Positions 4,926-16,900 of a stretch of 23,548 nucleotides of DNA are shown here, piece after piece. Made by a program: the position numbers and the translations under genes. The notes beneath the pieces are model-generated. The model saw nothing but the letters and a program-made list of their open reading frames with translations. It did no database searches and was not told the origin of the DNA. Position 1 is the stretch's first letter. Each line of letters begins with the position of its first letter. Location: IMG/VR virus record IMGVR_UViG_3300011114_000125, positions 1 to 23,548 of that record; one strand, 5' to 3'. The DNA is from a virus.

Positions 4926-7820
4926 ATGACTCCGCTTGAGTTTTTAGCGGTTGTTCTGCCGCCGCCAGAATTTGGTCGGTACTGCGTAGCAGAACTAACT
5001 AGGACGAAAGAGCATGTCTTTGTTGACTCGCTCGATCAGACAACAACGCCAATCAAAGGTTGGCACGATAGCAAGTTGGATGTTTACTTTGCCTTGGCTA
5101 CCTTTGGCAAGGAAGACAATCGGCAAGCTACCAACGCAAGGTATGTAAAGTCCCTGTTCATCGACATGGATGGATACGCATCGAAGAAAGATGCCGCCCT
5201 TGCGCTCAATGCGTTCTTGGAGAAGACTGGCCTTGATGCCTTGGGTACGCCCTATGTGGTGGGTTCTGGTGGCGGGTTGCACTGCTACTGGCCGCTACTC
5301 ACTGCCGTTCCTATTGATTCGTGGAAGCCGGTGGCTGAGAACTTTAAACGCCTGTGCAAGCAGGAGAACATGGCCATCGACATGACCGTGACGGCTGACG
5401 CCGCCCGAGTCTTGCGTGTGCCTGATACCACCAACTTCAAGAAGAAGTACGCAACGCCGCGCCCTGTGCGCATACTGACTGAAGGCGATGTGTTCAGCTT
5501 CGAGGGGCTGGCAACTCTCATCCGAGAGAAACTGACAGGCTCAGTATATGAGCCTGTAGCTATGCCATCACTTGACTTGCCCGGCCAGCGCCCAGCCAAG
5601 GCAACGCCCTCGGCTACGACAGTTAAGTTGTATGAGAACAGCATAACCAAGTTCAAACCTATCTGGCTTGCTACGCAGAATGGTCGTGGCTGTGGTCAGT
5701 TAGCGAACTACGTGGAGCATGCAACCGAGGACGGCATGGAGCCGATCTGGAGAGGCTTGCTGTCATGGACAAAGGTTTGTGAGGACGGCAACAAGGCGGC
5801 GGTGTGGCTAAGCAAGATGCATCCGTATGAGCCTGAGCGCATGAACCAGAAGCTGCAAAGCATCAAGGGGCCATACCCCTGCGTCAAGATGGACTCAGAG
5901 AACCCCGGAGTGTGCCAGTCGTGCTCACACTGGGGCAAGATAACCAACCCCCTGATCTTAGGGCGCGAGTTGTCTGTTGAGGTGGAAGAGAAAGAGATCG
6001 AGGTCAAGCTGACAAGTGACAGCACAGTCACTGCGAAAGAAGTCGTCAAGGTCATGCGCCCAACACCGCCACGGGGTTACGCCTACGGCACGAACGGCGG
6101 CGTGTTCATGGAGCGCACAGTAGAAGATGACGAGGGCGTCAAGTCCAAGAAGCAAGTGATGCTGTTGCCCTACGAGTTGTTCGTGGTGGACATCCTCAAT
6201 AGCAACAACGACCACACTGTGCACCTGATTGCGCTCAGACCTGAAGGGGCGATAAACGTAACCATGCCGCAGAAGGCGGTGGTCAGCAAAGACGAAACGG
6301 TGAAAGCACTGGCAAGCCAAAACATAGTGGCGGCTTTTGGTGCCAACAATGACAAAAACTTATTTGAATATGTGAGGGCATGCGTGGAAGAATCTAGCAC
6401 TAACAAAGTACCAATCAAAGTTCCCGATAGCTATGGTTGGCAACCTGACAACTCGTATGTATTTGCGGGTCGTATCTTCACTAAGGGTAAACCCCCAGTC
6501 AAAGTCCCAATGCCGGGCTTGGAGAACATCACCAAGAACACCGAGCCTCGTGGCACTATGGAGCAGTGGCGCATCTTCATAGAGATGATGATTGCCAAGA
6601 AGATGTGGGATCACCTAGCCGTTTTGCTTGCGGGTGCTGGCGCACCTTTCATGCGCTTCACAGGTATCTACGGCATGACATACCACTGTGCCAGTACCGA
6701 ATCTGGTACGGGTAAGACGCTTGCTCTGGAGGCTGCAGCATCGGTCTGGGGACACCCAACCCACTACCGCACAGGCAAGAGCACATCTCCTGTGGCTATG
6801 CAACAGCGCTTGGGTCTGCTCAACAGCCACCCGCTTATCACTGACGAGATCACATCCAAGAACCGAGACGACTTCGAGTGGTTGCCTGAGTTCCTACTGG
6901 ACATGACCGAAGGCCGTGGCAAGGAGCGTATGGAGTCTGGCTCCAACAAAGAGCGCCTGAACTTGTCAACTTGGATGACCAACGCTTTGATGTCATCTAA
7001 CACCCACATCGTGGACTACCTGACTGGTGGGCGTACCCATTCGTCTGAGGGTGAACTGCGCCGCTTGCTTGAGTTTGTGCTTGAGGACGAGTTGTCTTGG
7101 GAGCCACACGAGATTGAGATCATCAAGTCCTTGCAAGCTAACTACGCCGTGGCTGGCTACGCCCTGTCTCAGTACCTTGCGGACAATGTGGATCAGTTCC
7201 CTAAGATGGTGGGCGAAGCCGTTGCCGGTATGTACACTGAGTTCAAGGCGACCAACGATGAGCGCTTCTGGATGGCAGGGGTTGGATGCTCTATATGCGC
7301 CCTCAAAGCGTTTAAAGAGCTAGGCGTGGTGGACATACCCTATCGCCCTATTCTGAACTCCTACAAGAAGGCTGTGGACTACATGCGAGCCAGTATGAAG
7401 AGCAGTGTGCGCACCGCTGTGGATGTACTGAACTCCTACACCCGTGACAACTATGGCAGTTTCGTAGTTATTAAACCTAGCAAGGGCGGCCTCATGGCTG
7501 AACTGGGTAGCGGCAAGGACATTGACTTGACCATCACACGCAACAAGGTGTTTGGGCGGGTGGAGCATGAGCCGATCCCCAACCACATCGACTATTTCAT
7601 CGAGGAGCAACTGCTCAAGGCGTACTGTGCCACCATGAGCTTTGGATATTCATCCTTTAAGCGCCAGCTTGAACAACTGTACAACGTAGAGTATCTTAAG
7701 AAAGATATGATGGCCAAGACCAAAGGGCCACAGATGCGGGTCACAGTTATGAAAATCAGACGTGAGATTATTGAAGCCGATGAAGTACTCCTCACTGCGC
7801 CTTCCGTGGGAGAAAGTTGA
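4926..7820 (+). CDS. Primase-helicase fusion (archaeo-eukaryotic-type primase plus P-loop helicase)
   Basis: A 964-residue replication protein. The N-terminal region carries three archaeo-eukaryotic primase-type motifs: LFIDMDGY (D80 and D82), GGGLHCYW (H119) and DAARVLRVPDTTN (158-170). A small Cys cluster, C319-x10-C330-x2-C333-S-H335, may bind zinc. The C-terminal half, with a DUF927-like look, has Walker A ESGTGKT (592-598), Walker B PLITDEI (636-642), then sensor-type residues around NALMSSN and an Arg-rich GGRTHSSEGELRRLL segment. It probably primes and unwinds at the phage fork in place of separate T7-style primase and helicase domains. Start: ATG with AAGGA 5 bases upstream. The C-terminus overlaps the next small gene by 41 bases in another frame. 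Confidence 0.88.
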   Translation: MTPLEFLAVVLPPPEFGRYCVAELTRTKEHVFVDSLDQTTTPIKGWHDSKLDVYFALATFGKEDNRQATNARYVKSLFIDMDGYASKKDAALALNAFLEKTGLDALGTPYVVGSGGGLHCYWPLLTAVPIDSWKPVAENFKRLCKQENMAIDMTVTADAARVLRVPDTTNFKKKYATPRPVRILTEGDVFSFEGLATLIREKLTGSVYEPVAMPSLDLPGQRPAKATPSATTVKLYENSITKFKPIWLATQNGRGCGQLANYVEHATEDGMEPIWRGLLSWTKVCEDGNKAAVWLSKMHPYEPERMNQKLQSIKGPYPCVKMDSENPGVCQSCSHWGKITNPLILGRELSVEVEEKEIEVKLTSDSTVTAKEVVKVMRPTPPRGYAYGTNGGVFMERTVEDDEGVKSKKQVMLLPYELFVVDILNSNNDHTVHLIALRPEGAINVTMPQKAVVSKDETVKALASQNIVAAFGANNDKNLFEYVRACVEESSTNKVPIKVPDSYGWQPDNSYVFAGRIFTKGKPPVKVPMPGLENITKNTEPRGTMEQWRIFIEMMIAKKMWDHLAVLLAGAGAPFMRFTGIYGMTYHCASTESGTGKTLALEAAASVWGHPTHYRTGKSTSPVAMQQRLGLLNSHPLITDEITSKNRDDFEWLPEFLLDMTEGRGKERMESGSNKERLNLSTWMTNALMSSNTHIVDYLTGGRTHSSEGELRRLLEFVLEDELSWEPHEIEIIKSLQANYAVAGYALSQYLADNVDQFPKMVGEAVAGMYTEFKATNDERFWMAGVGCSICALKAFKELGVVDIPYRPILNSYKKAVDYMRASMKSSVRTAVDVLNSYTRDNYGSFVVIKPSKGGLMAELGSGKDIDLTITRNKVFGRVEHEPIPNHIDYFIEEQLLKAYCATMSFGYSSFKRQLEQLYNVEYLKKDMMAKTKGPQMRVTVMKIRREIIEADEVLLTAPSVGES

Positions 7821-7986
7821 GAAAGGGCAGGGGTTCTTTGTCCCCTGCCTAGACACCGAAGCCATGAAAGAGTGGGGCTTGAAGAAAGCTTTTTCTCTCA
7901 GAATACTAGATGCCCACGCTAGCGTGGGCATCCTTAACGGCAAGCTAGGTGTTATGTTTTACCGGAAGCCTCAATCCGTTTCATAG
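7780..7986 (+). CDS. Small conserved-type phage protein, function unknown
   Basis: A 68-residue protein from ATG 7780; a GTG at 7762 in the same frame would give 74 residues. No strong Shine-Dalgarno is visible, but the start lies inside the end of the primase-helicase gene, allowing coupled translation. It opens with a patch reading LRLPWEKVEKGQGFFVPCLD and ends in GKLGVMFYRKP, a short beta-rich pattern I recognise loosely from small hypothetical phage proteins. No catalytic motif is evident. Two oddities weaken the call: a perfect 24-bp palindrome lies within it (codons for DAHASVGI), and its last 35 bases overlap the giant gene on the other strand. Real but unassigned is the best reading. 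Confidence 0.6.
   Translation: MKYSSLRLPWEKVEKGQGFFVPCLDTEAMKEWGLKKAFSLRILDAHASVGILNGKLGVMFYRKPQSVS
7909..7932. terminator. Perfect 24-bp palindrome, candidate bidirectional terminator
   Basis: GATGCCCACG (7909-7918), CTAG, then CGTGGGCATC (7923-7932) form a GC-rich 10-bp stem with a 4-base loop. It lies between the convergent operons: 20 bases past the giant gene's stop when read on the - strand, and near the end of the last + gene. The flanking T-tracts are weak (CCTTAA on +, TAGTATTCT on -), so termination may be partial. Being an exact DNA palindrome, it could instead bind a protein dimer. Confidence 0.55.
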
Positions 7987-10900
7987 CTTTCTCAAACTTG
8001 TCCGCCACATCTTGGCGTGCCGCATCGATTTTATCTAGCCTTGCACGTTTCTCAGCCCCTGTCATGTTCTTCATGTTATTGATGCGGTCAACATCAGTGC
8101 GAAGCTTACCCATGACGTTTTGGTAGTTACGTGCTAAAGCTGCTGATGCAACTAAAGCCCGGTTGTCTTCTAAGAAATCCCTAGCTTCCTGCCCCTGACC
8201 TTTCTTTCGCATGTCGTCAAAGGTAGCCTTGGCTTGCATAGATTCGCTTGCCATGCGGTACATAACATCAGAATCAGCACCCCCGTATTTCTTTTGGAAT
8301 GAACTGCCAATGAACGGCAAGTCTGAGACACGCTTCTCAGCAGGTTCGCCACGAGTTTTTTTACGGAACAAACCATCAGCCGCGCCCATAACAATCAAAG
8401 GCAACTGACCAAAGTAACCTGTGGCAAGGTGTTCAATCTGCACAGGAGAAAATCCGGGCAACACTTTGCTCAACATCTTAGCCGCTTCGGTCGTAGTTTC
8501 AGAAAACCGCTGTTGTGGCGACAGCTTCTCCATACGCGCCGATTCAATAGCTGAGTCGTTAAAAAAGCGCTTGTTGCTGTAGACCTCAAACGCGGGTTTA
8601 AAAATCTGCGGCACACCTCTGGAACTGTAGCCCGGCACTGACTGTAAGAACATGTCACGCAGAGCTTCCAACTGCTGGACGCCATCAACTTCAGCTTTCA
8701 TAGCGTCAGATGCGGCAACAGCCAAGGAAAAGAACCAACCAGCCTCGTAAGGGATAGGCAGCTTCAATGGCTCGTCAACGCCCGGTAAGTGCAGGAAGAA
8801 GTTAGTGTAACGATCCTTTGGTTTAGCGTTCTTGTAGTACTCGTCATCGTCCATAGCCATGGCGTAGACAATACCTGTAGCCACCAACAGCAATGCGTTG
8901 TTAAAAAACTTCTGCTGAATCTGCATCTGTTCTTCAAACGGCATCTGGCCACGGGCTGCTTTGTACAACACGTTCAAGCCTTGGATCTGCGCATTAAAGA
9001 ACGGAATCAAACGGCTGGCGTACTGCACTGTGGGTGACAGACCGCGCTTGTAAAAGTTCATTGACTCGCGTACAGCCAAGTCAGCTTCCACTTCAGACAG
9101 TCCGTTTCTACGTGCGTTTTCATACACCAGCGCACGGGTGGCAGCATCAGCACGCATTGCGTAACGGTCTGTTGCGGCAAACACTTTATCCAAAACGCTC
9201 TGGTCTTTACCGCTTGCCAACTGCAAAGCCATTTTAGCAACGTCGTCTGGGTCACCAGTGAAGATGCCACTCTGGATCAGACCCTTTTTAATCATCTCTT
9301 CGTTGATCGGGCTTTGTCCACGGCTGGAAGCTACAAACTCTTTACCAGCTTTGACCACCGCTGTCAGGGGGTTGTAGTCCAGACCACCCGTAAACGCTGC
9401 GGCCATTGGGTCACGAACCAACTGACGCGCAATATAGATTGGCATGCGAGTCACGCCAGAGCGCAAGATGTCACCAGCAATACCGCCAATCTTCAAGAAC
9501 GCGGGAAGCGTCAGGTGAGCGCCCTCCAAGCTCTTCACAATTAACTCGGCAGGGATACCGCCCATGACGGTGTCACTAGTTTTAACTCGTAGCCAACGCT
9601 CGCCCTTGTCGTCTGGTTTGTCGGGATTAGGCTCTTGGTTAAAGCGAATAACGTCTGGGGACGCGGGGCCCATACCAATATGGATAGGCATAGCGCTAGT
9701 CGGCTTGCCGTCTTTGCCCACAGGCCCCTTACCTTCGCCAATCTTTTGGAACGCATACGCTAGATTCTTGGTAGCCAAGTTTGTCAGCGCCTTGTCCATG
9801 ATGAGCAAGGAATTGCGTTGCAGTGTTTCGGTGATTGGTAAAATGCGAGTCTCACCGCCCACTAGTTCTTTCAGGTACGGCTGACGACGAATGTCGCCAA
9901 TCGTTACAGTCACCTCATCGCTAAACACCAATTGCGCCATACCATTCTCGTTGACACGATAGAACGGTATGAAGTCACCCTCTTTCAGCAGTCTGTCAGC
10001 TTCAGCTTTGGTAATAGCGCCGGTTGATGCCAAGAACTTAATCTGGCCTTCGTTGTACGCGTTGTATGCAGAACGGGTTGCTTCCAGTGCATTTTTAAGT
10101 TTAGAGTCGGCGTTGGCTGCGGCAAGCGCGGCTTTAAGTTTTTCCTCTGTTACACCAAGAGCACCTAGGTCTAGCTTGGCCACGCCCTTGTTCATTGCAC
10201 GTTGGGCAATCATGTAGGTGGTAGCTATGTTGGCTTTGGCTTCTGGATCACCCATTGGGATGTCTGCAACAGACTTGAACACATCAAGCGCGTTATCCTT
10301 GTCAATAGACCTGACACCTTTAAAACCTTTTTCGTCGGTGTACAACTCCATCGGCCCCTTTTGGAGCGAAGCATTTAACATTGCCATCTTCTGGTCGGCC
10401 ATGACAATGTGTGACATAGCCTGAGTAAACAGCATGTCGTCGCCAATCTCTTTGGCGCCAGCTTTCAAAGCTTCGCGCAAACCAGCGCGCATATCAACCA
10501 ACTCCATTTCAGCTTGAAGAAATGGCTTAGTGCCAAGTTGTTCTTTCCAAGTTTTCTTCTTGGACATGATGTCTTTGGCCAAGTCAACCAACGCATTCTC
10601 CTCACCATACTGCGCAGCCCGTGCGTAACGTGGCGTCTCTTCTGGCTCGATCATCTCCAGTACTGGTGGTTGGTCAGCTATGCGGTTGGGGATATCAACA
10701 GTTCCAAGCTGGCTTCTGCTGTCAATAAGCTTTTCTTCTGGCGCAACAGTTTCAATGTCAAAAGCGGCGTTTACTTTCTTGGCAATTTTAAAAATGTCTG
10801 CTTTTGGAGAAGCATGTTTTGCCTCCAACTCTTCTCGCACGCTTGCCAACCACTCATACATATTTCCCGCAGTTCTGTCTTCGCTAGTGTCAAACTCACC

Positions 10901-13900
10901 AAAGTCAAGACCATCCGCGTAATCAACAGCACTTTGACCTAACGCTTCTTTTGTGGCGTTACGCAACGTTTTAACAATATCGTTGTCAGCGTCAGCTTTA
11001 ATATTTTTTATGCCGTATTGTTTTTGAAGCTCTTGCATAAGCCCAAAAAACTGCATGGAGTTTCCGTCAGCAACAGCACGCTCACGCGCTTTAGGGGTCA
11101 TCTCAGGCGCGTAAATAGTATCCGGTAAAGACAAATCAAGCGCAGTAAAGTTGGCGTTAACTGAAATTTTGTTAACAACCGTTGCGTTTTTAATTGTGGC
11201 GTTTAGCCTACCGGGGGTGGTCTCCAAGCTGTCGCCAGTTTCAATACGGTTAATTACCGCGTTGTCTGCCAGTACCAACATTGGTTTGGTTTTGTCTTTT
11301 CCGCTAAATCTAATTAGATCAATGTTTTTAACTTTTGGTAAACGAACAACCGTATCACCAGAAACCGAAACTTCGTTTACTGATTCTAAATTTGGTAAAT
11401 ATGCGTCACCGCCTATAAAAAGAATACTGTCGACGGTGCGTACATTGTCGGCAGGAACTTCAAATCTATTACCTCGTAGTTCGTAATTAAATTGGTTAAG
11501 TGCAAAGTAACCGCGGATGCCGGGGAAGTGGCCTTCTTTTGTGGCGGCTTCTGTTGATTCACCTAATTTTTTACCTACAGCGTCGACTAAAGCATCGGTT
11601 GGATCTGGGCGTGCTACAAAATTTTCGCCATCTATGGCAGAAAAATTTAACAATCGACGTACATCGTATGTATGAGCATCGCCGGTTGAATCGTCTAGAT
11701 AAGAACCTAGCTTCATCAAAAACGGCACATCAAAAGCTTTCTCGCCTTTTAATATGCTTGTCAGCGCTTGTTTGCGCTCTAGCGTTTCAATAAATCTTTC
11801 GGAACCTGTAAAGTTTTTACTAGACAAAAAGTCTTTGGCAATCAGTTCTTGCTCATTTGTAAGACCTTGAGACTCTGTGTTGCCACGAACTTCACCAACA
11901 TCAGTTTTACCGTTCATACGAACTGCAACTGATGGGCTTCCGTTCTTGTAGTAAATGTAAAAGTCGCCTTGCTCAATCTGATTCTTAGCAGTCTGTACAG
12001 AACTGCCTGTACACCAAGACGTGTTTGCGGCTCCAGCGTTTAATTCTTCCGCTGCTTTTTGAATGTCTTTTGCGTTTGCGTAAATTTCGGTGTAGTAAGA
12101 ATCTAAAAACTTTGCGGTCTCGTCAATTGTTGTTAGTTTTGGTTCGCCTTCAACTTCTAAACGGGCGTTCTCCAGTTGAAGCAAATCCGCTTGCTCGTTT
12201 GTAAGTTTTAAAACGCGAACTGCATTGGGCTTAACTTCTTCATCAAATAAATCCGCAAATGTACGTGGGCGGGCTTCCCCGGCGTTTACAGCATTTGCTA
12301 TTTGCCGAAGTTGTTCGCCAAGATTAACAGGGCGTGCTGGTACACGAACAGGGCGTGCCAGTACACGACCGGCTCTTACAGGGCCTCTTCGTGCGCCTCT
12401 TTCAAAAATTTCTTTTTCCCAAATTGCTTGAAGTTCTGCCGAAAGTTCTGCGCGGTCAACGGGCTGTCCGTTTCTTTCAAACAAGTTGGGGTTGTCTGCG
12501 CGTTTCATTTCAAAACGCATACCGCTAAACGTCATGTCTTCTGGCGTCATCAAACGCACACGCACTTCTGGTCGCTCAGGCAATAGGTGTTGGTCAAACT
12601 TTTGCCAGCCGTCTTTCTTAGCGTTGTTTTCTGCGTTGCGGTCAGCCATTTCCTGCATGCCTGCAAGGAACGCTTGCTTGAGTGGTAAACCTTCACGCAA
12701 CTTACGAATGACTTCGCCCGCGTCTTTGCTACTAATAAACGCCAAATTGTGCGTATTGTCTTTACCAATCTCGGCAAGTTTCAAACGTCCTGTTTTGTCT
12801 GACAGCACAGCATACTTAGATGCGGCCTTAGCCACCAGCGCTTGTTCAACGTATGTGTATTCAGGCGTATTTAAAAGGTCGTAGACAAGTCCGCGCAAAT
12901 CTTCTCTGCGTTTGTCTGTAGTTTCTTTGGCTAATATAGCACCCAGATTGCTGCCTTCTTTTATGGCCAAACTAAGATATGTTTGTGCGTCAGCCTCTAC
13001 ATAGTGCAGTGGGTTGTTTTCGTCAAACGGTTTGCCGTCCGACATAACCACTTTGGTGTTTTTTGACAGCTTGTCCTCATCAACACCGCTTATGTACTGC
13101 GAGGGGTACAGCCCCATGTTATCAAGCATGGTTTTACCGATCCGATCAGCATCTTCTGCTGTACGGTCTTTCTGCTTGATCTCGGGGCCAAACTGCTCGG
13201 CAAACTGCTTCATCGAGTTACTACCGGTAGCTAACGCGGCAATGTCTTTCTGTGCCAGCTTACGGGATACCGTTCGCTCAACGCCTGCAGTGCGCACACT
13301 GGATGGAATCATCAACGCATCAACAGACTGAAGTGCTGCACCAAACATAGTCTCTGGACGCTCCACACCCAACAAGCGCATGATGATGCTTTTGAAGCCA
13401 GCCCATGCGTCAGACAGACGCCACTTCTTACCTTGCAGTTGTTGCTGTAAGGTGCGGTTGGACATGACTTCAGCGGCAAACTCGGACAGACTACCTTTGG
13501 CAGATGCGCTGGTAATCTTTGGATCGTTCTTGACAGCCGCATACAATGCTTGCAACTCACGCTTGGCAACAAGTTGTTGCTTGGTCAGCTTGCTTTCGTC
13601 CATCTGCAACACGCGCTCAACTGCGGCGTGTGTGCCTTCGTGCAACAGAATCTCTTGTGACAAACCGCCGTTGCGGCTCAAACTAATACGGCGGCTAGTA
13701 GCGGAACCCAGCACGGCTTTGCCGTTCTCGTCTGTTACTTGGCTCTGAATCGACACACTGGTGTCGTCAAGCATATCTGCTAGGCGTTGTGCCACGGCAC
13801 GGTTGACCTGCGATGTAGCAGGGTCGTTGGCCATGTCAATAAAGGCGGCGCGCAAATCGTTGTCCTCCAACGCACGTACTTGTGCCGCTGTCAGGTCTGG

Positions 13901-16900
13901 ACTTGTTGACTCTACGCCTCGGGCGTACTCTTCGTTTTCTCGTGGGTTGTACACATCTTCCATAGCAGAAGTCTTGCGAGTATCTTCGCCATAAACTTCT
14001 TCTTCAGTTATCTTACGTGGGCGGCCACGAGGTTTAGGTTCAGGCGCTTCTACTTCTTCAGCCACTATTGATGTGTCGTTGCGATACATCTTACGCATTT
14101 GCTCTACCAGCTCACGCTTGACCGCCGCCAATTCTTTGGTAAAGCTCTTGATTTCGGCATCAAGATTGGTTATCTCTTGCTCAGAAGGAAGCGCAACTGT
14201 CTCTCTGTAATCTTTACGAGTTATTCTGTTTTTCTGTAACTTTAGTCTTTCTTGAATGGCTTTAAAACGCTCAAGTTCTTTTGTAGATTCGTCCAGCTTG
14301 GTTGTAAGTTCAGCTTCACGTCTTTCAAGGATGTACTGGAACTCGGCTTGGCGCTCAGCTTCAATTGCTGCTTCTTGCGCAGTAGTCAACTCTTTCTGGC
14401 CAGCCCGAATCTTTTCTGCATAAGCGTTGGCTTCTGCCACGGCTTGCTTGACTGTTGGAGACTTAATAGTGCGCTGCTCAACCAACGGCTGTCTGACAGA
14501 ACCGACATTACGTTTGGACTCGGCTGTACCTGTACGGAACTTGGCAGGGGCACTGGTAGTTTGACGGGCACCAGCCGACACACGGCCTTGCAAGGCAACA
14601 GCAAGTCTAGCTTTGTCTTCTGTGCCTGTAGAGATTTCGGTATTGACCGCGTCAATTTGATTATTCAAACGTTCAACTGTCTTGGTCTTGCTATCTCTAA
14701 TGGCATCGTCGCGCTGAATTGTCAGGGCAGCTAAGCGGTCTGTGGCTTTGCCCAACTCCTGTACCTGATCGATGTACTGGTCGAGTGTGTCCTGCTCTTC
14801 AATGCTTGCGGCACGAACTTCTGGCTCAGCACCAAGTGTTTTTCTAAGCGGCACATTACGCGCACGCATAAAGTTAATAGCGTTTTCAAGTGTCTCTTTG
14901 CGCACAGACAGGCGGCTTTGCAAACGAATAGCCGCACCCATACCTTTAAACGCCTGTACGTTTTGTTCGCCCCCAACATACGAACCGGACTTCTTTCTAG
15001 CAGCAGTGACCTTAGTCGCGGCCTCAGTTAATTGTTTGTCAATGTTGCCAAGCTCAAGAACCAACGATAACAGGGGCTTGTTGTACAGATCATTTTTGTA
15101 TTTGACTTCACTGGCAGCATCGGCTGTTAGCCCACGTTCACGGGCATCTTGTTCGGCAGCGCTAAGCGCGCGGACTTGCACACTTTTTTCCGCTTTGTAT
15201 AAATCGTAGGTAGGGTATGTGCGTAAAAATGCCGCACCTGTATCTGGGTCTGCTGCACTTTTTTTGTAGGTAGCTTCTGATCGATCCCCAAAACCAGACA
15301 TCGCCACGTTCCAACGGCGGGCACGTTCGTCAGATATTTGTTGCTCCAACTGTTGTACGGAACCAACTTTAGCGCCTTTTACAGCCTGCGCCTTGTCTGC
15401 GGCAGTTTGGCGTTCTTTAGTTTCGGCTTCGCCAACTTCAGCTTGTGCTGTGCGCACGGCATCTTGTAAGCGTTTGATCTCATCTTGAGCAGCAGCGTTG
15501 GATTTAGCTAGCGGATCAGTAGTAGCTTTGAGTTCAGCCAAACGCTGCTCACCCACCAGCACTTTGATCTGCGTACGTATTAAATCCAAAGCGCCTTTAG
15601 TCTGAACAAGTTCTGCTTTGGCTTCTTGGTAAAGCGCCAACAAGTCGTCTAACTCTTTAAACAACTTAATCTCTACTGCGCCGCCTTTGGCACGCACGCC
15701 AACGCGGTTAGATTCTTTAATCAGGTCGTCTTTAGCCTGCTCGTACGCCCTAATACGTCCGTTTATGTCACTGACAGCTAGCTTCAGATTATTCATCTTC
15801 AGCACCATGTTCTCAGTGTTAGTCTGGAACGCGGTCAACTCTTGGTTTTCTTTTAAGAACTTAGTCCAGTTCTTGATCTTGCTCATGCGGGCAGTGGTGG
15901 CTTTGCTGTCTTTCAGCATCTGCTTTAGGCGCGGCAACGCCCTGCTCAGGAACGCACGGACTGGGGCCAAGTCTTTCTCAGACTGCTTCATGTCTTGCTT
16001 GAGCCTGCGAACATATGGGCTATTGATAAAGCGCTGGAACGTTTCTACGTCAGGTCTAGCACCAATGTCTAGGCTTGGGCCAGCTTCAATACCGCGGCGT
16101 TCAGCTTTCTGTACACGGCTACGCTCATCGGCTGCGCCAAACAAAGGCAGTTGACCAGCTTGCTCATCCCGAACAGTCTCAGATAAACGGACTAATGGCT
16201 CCAACTCAGCCTGTAAAGACAGCGGCACAGCTTCAACGCCTTTGCCGCGTATGGTGCCTGACACCAGTTTGCGTTTGCCCGTAACAGGGTCTATACGGTA
16301 AACAGGCTCGTTAATATCTTGCCCACGTTTCTCAACCTTAGCTCTGCCGGGCACACCCTGTGTGCGCTTGTCTTCTTCTGGCTGGGCTACAAAGCCGGGC
16401 AACTTGCCGGGTTTGCCTGTACGCTCCAGACGCTCACGCTGAGCAAACATCTCAGTCTGAGATACAGACGCGGCTTGTCCGGGGACAACCCCAGTAATAC
16501 TATCAACATCTTTCTTAAATTCTTTTGTTGGCGTTGTGGTGCTGACCTGCGCTTGTGTTTGTTTTGTTGGCGGGAAGGTCTGAAGGTTTACGGGACGGCC
16601 AGCGCCTTTGCGCGGCACGCCCTCTGCTCCGCTCTCAATCTTCGTCAACTGCTGGTCAAGTAGTGTGAGGAAGCCCTGCGACTCCGAGACATTCTGGCGT
16701 GTGCCTTGATCTGTAACCTCAGACGTAGCTTGCTTGAGCGTCGTGTCTGCTTGGGGTATCACTTGCTCTGCACGGCGCAAGAACGCCTCGGCTTCTGGAG
16801 ATAAGTCAAACACAGACAAAGCGCGGTTGATACGGCCTTTTAAATTCTCAGGCGTTATGGGGGCGCCAGACTTCTCAGAGCGTGGGTACAGACGGAACTC

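Noticed and set aside
16139-16153. QLPLF (residues 943-947) in the giant as a second clamp-binding motif
   Set aside because: It lies internally in a low-complexity linker of a virion-type protein and has Pro at the variable position; a chance match is likely.
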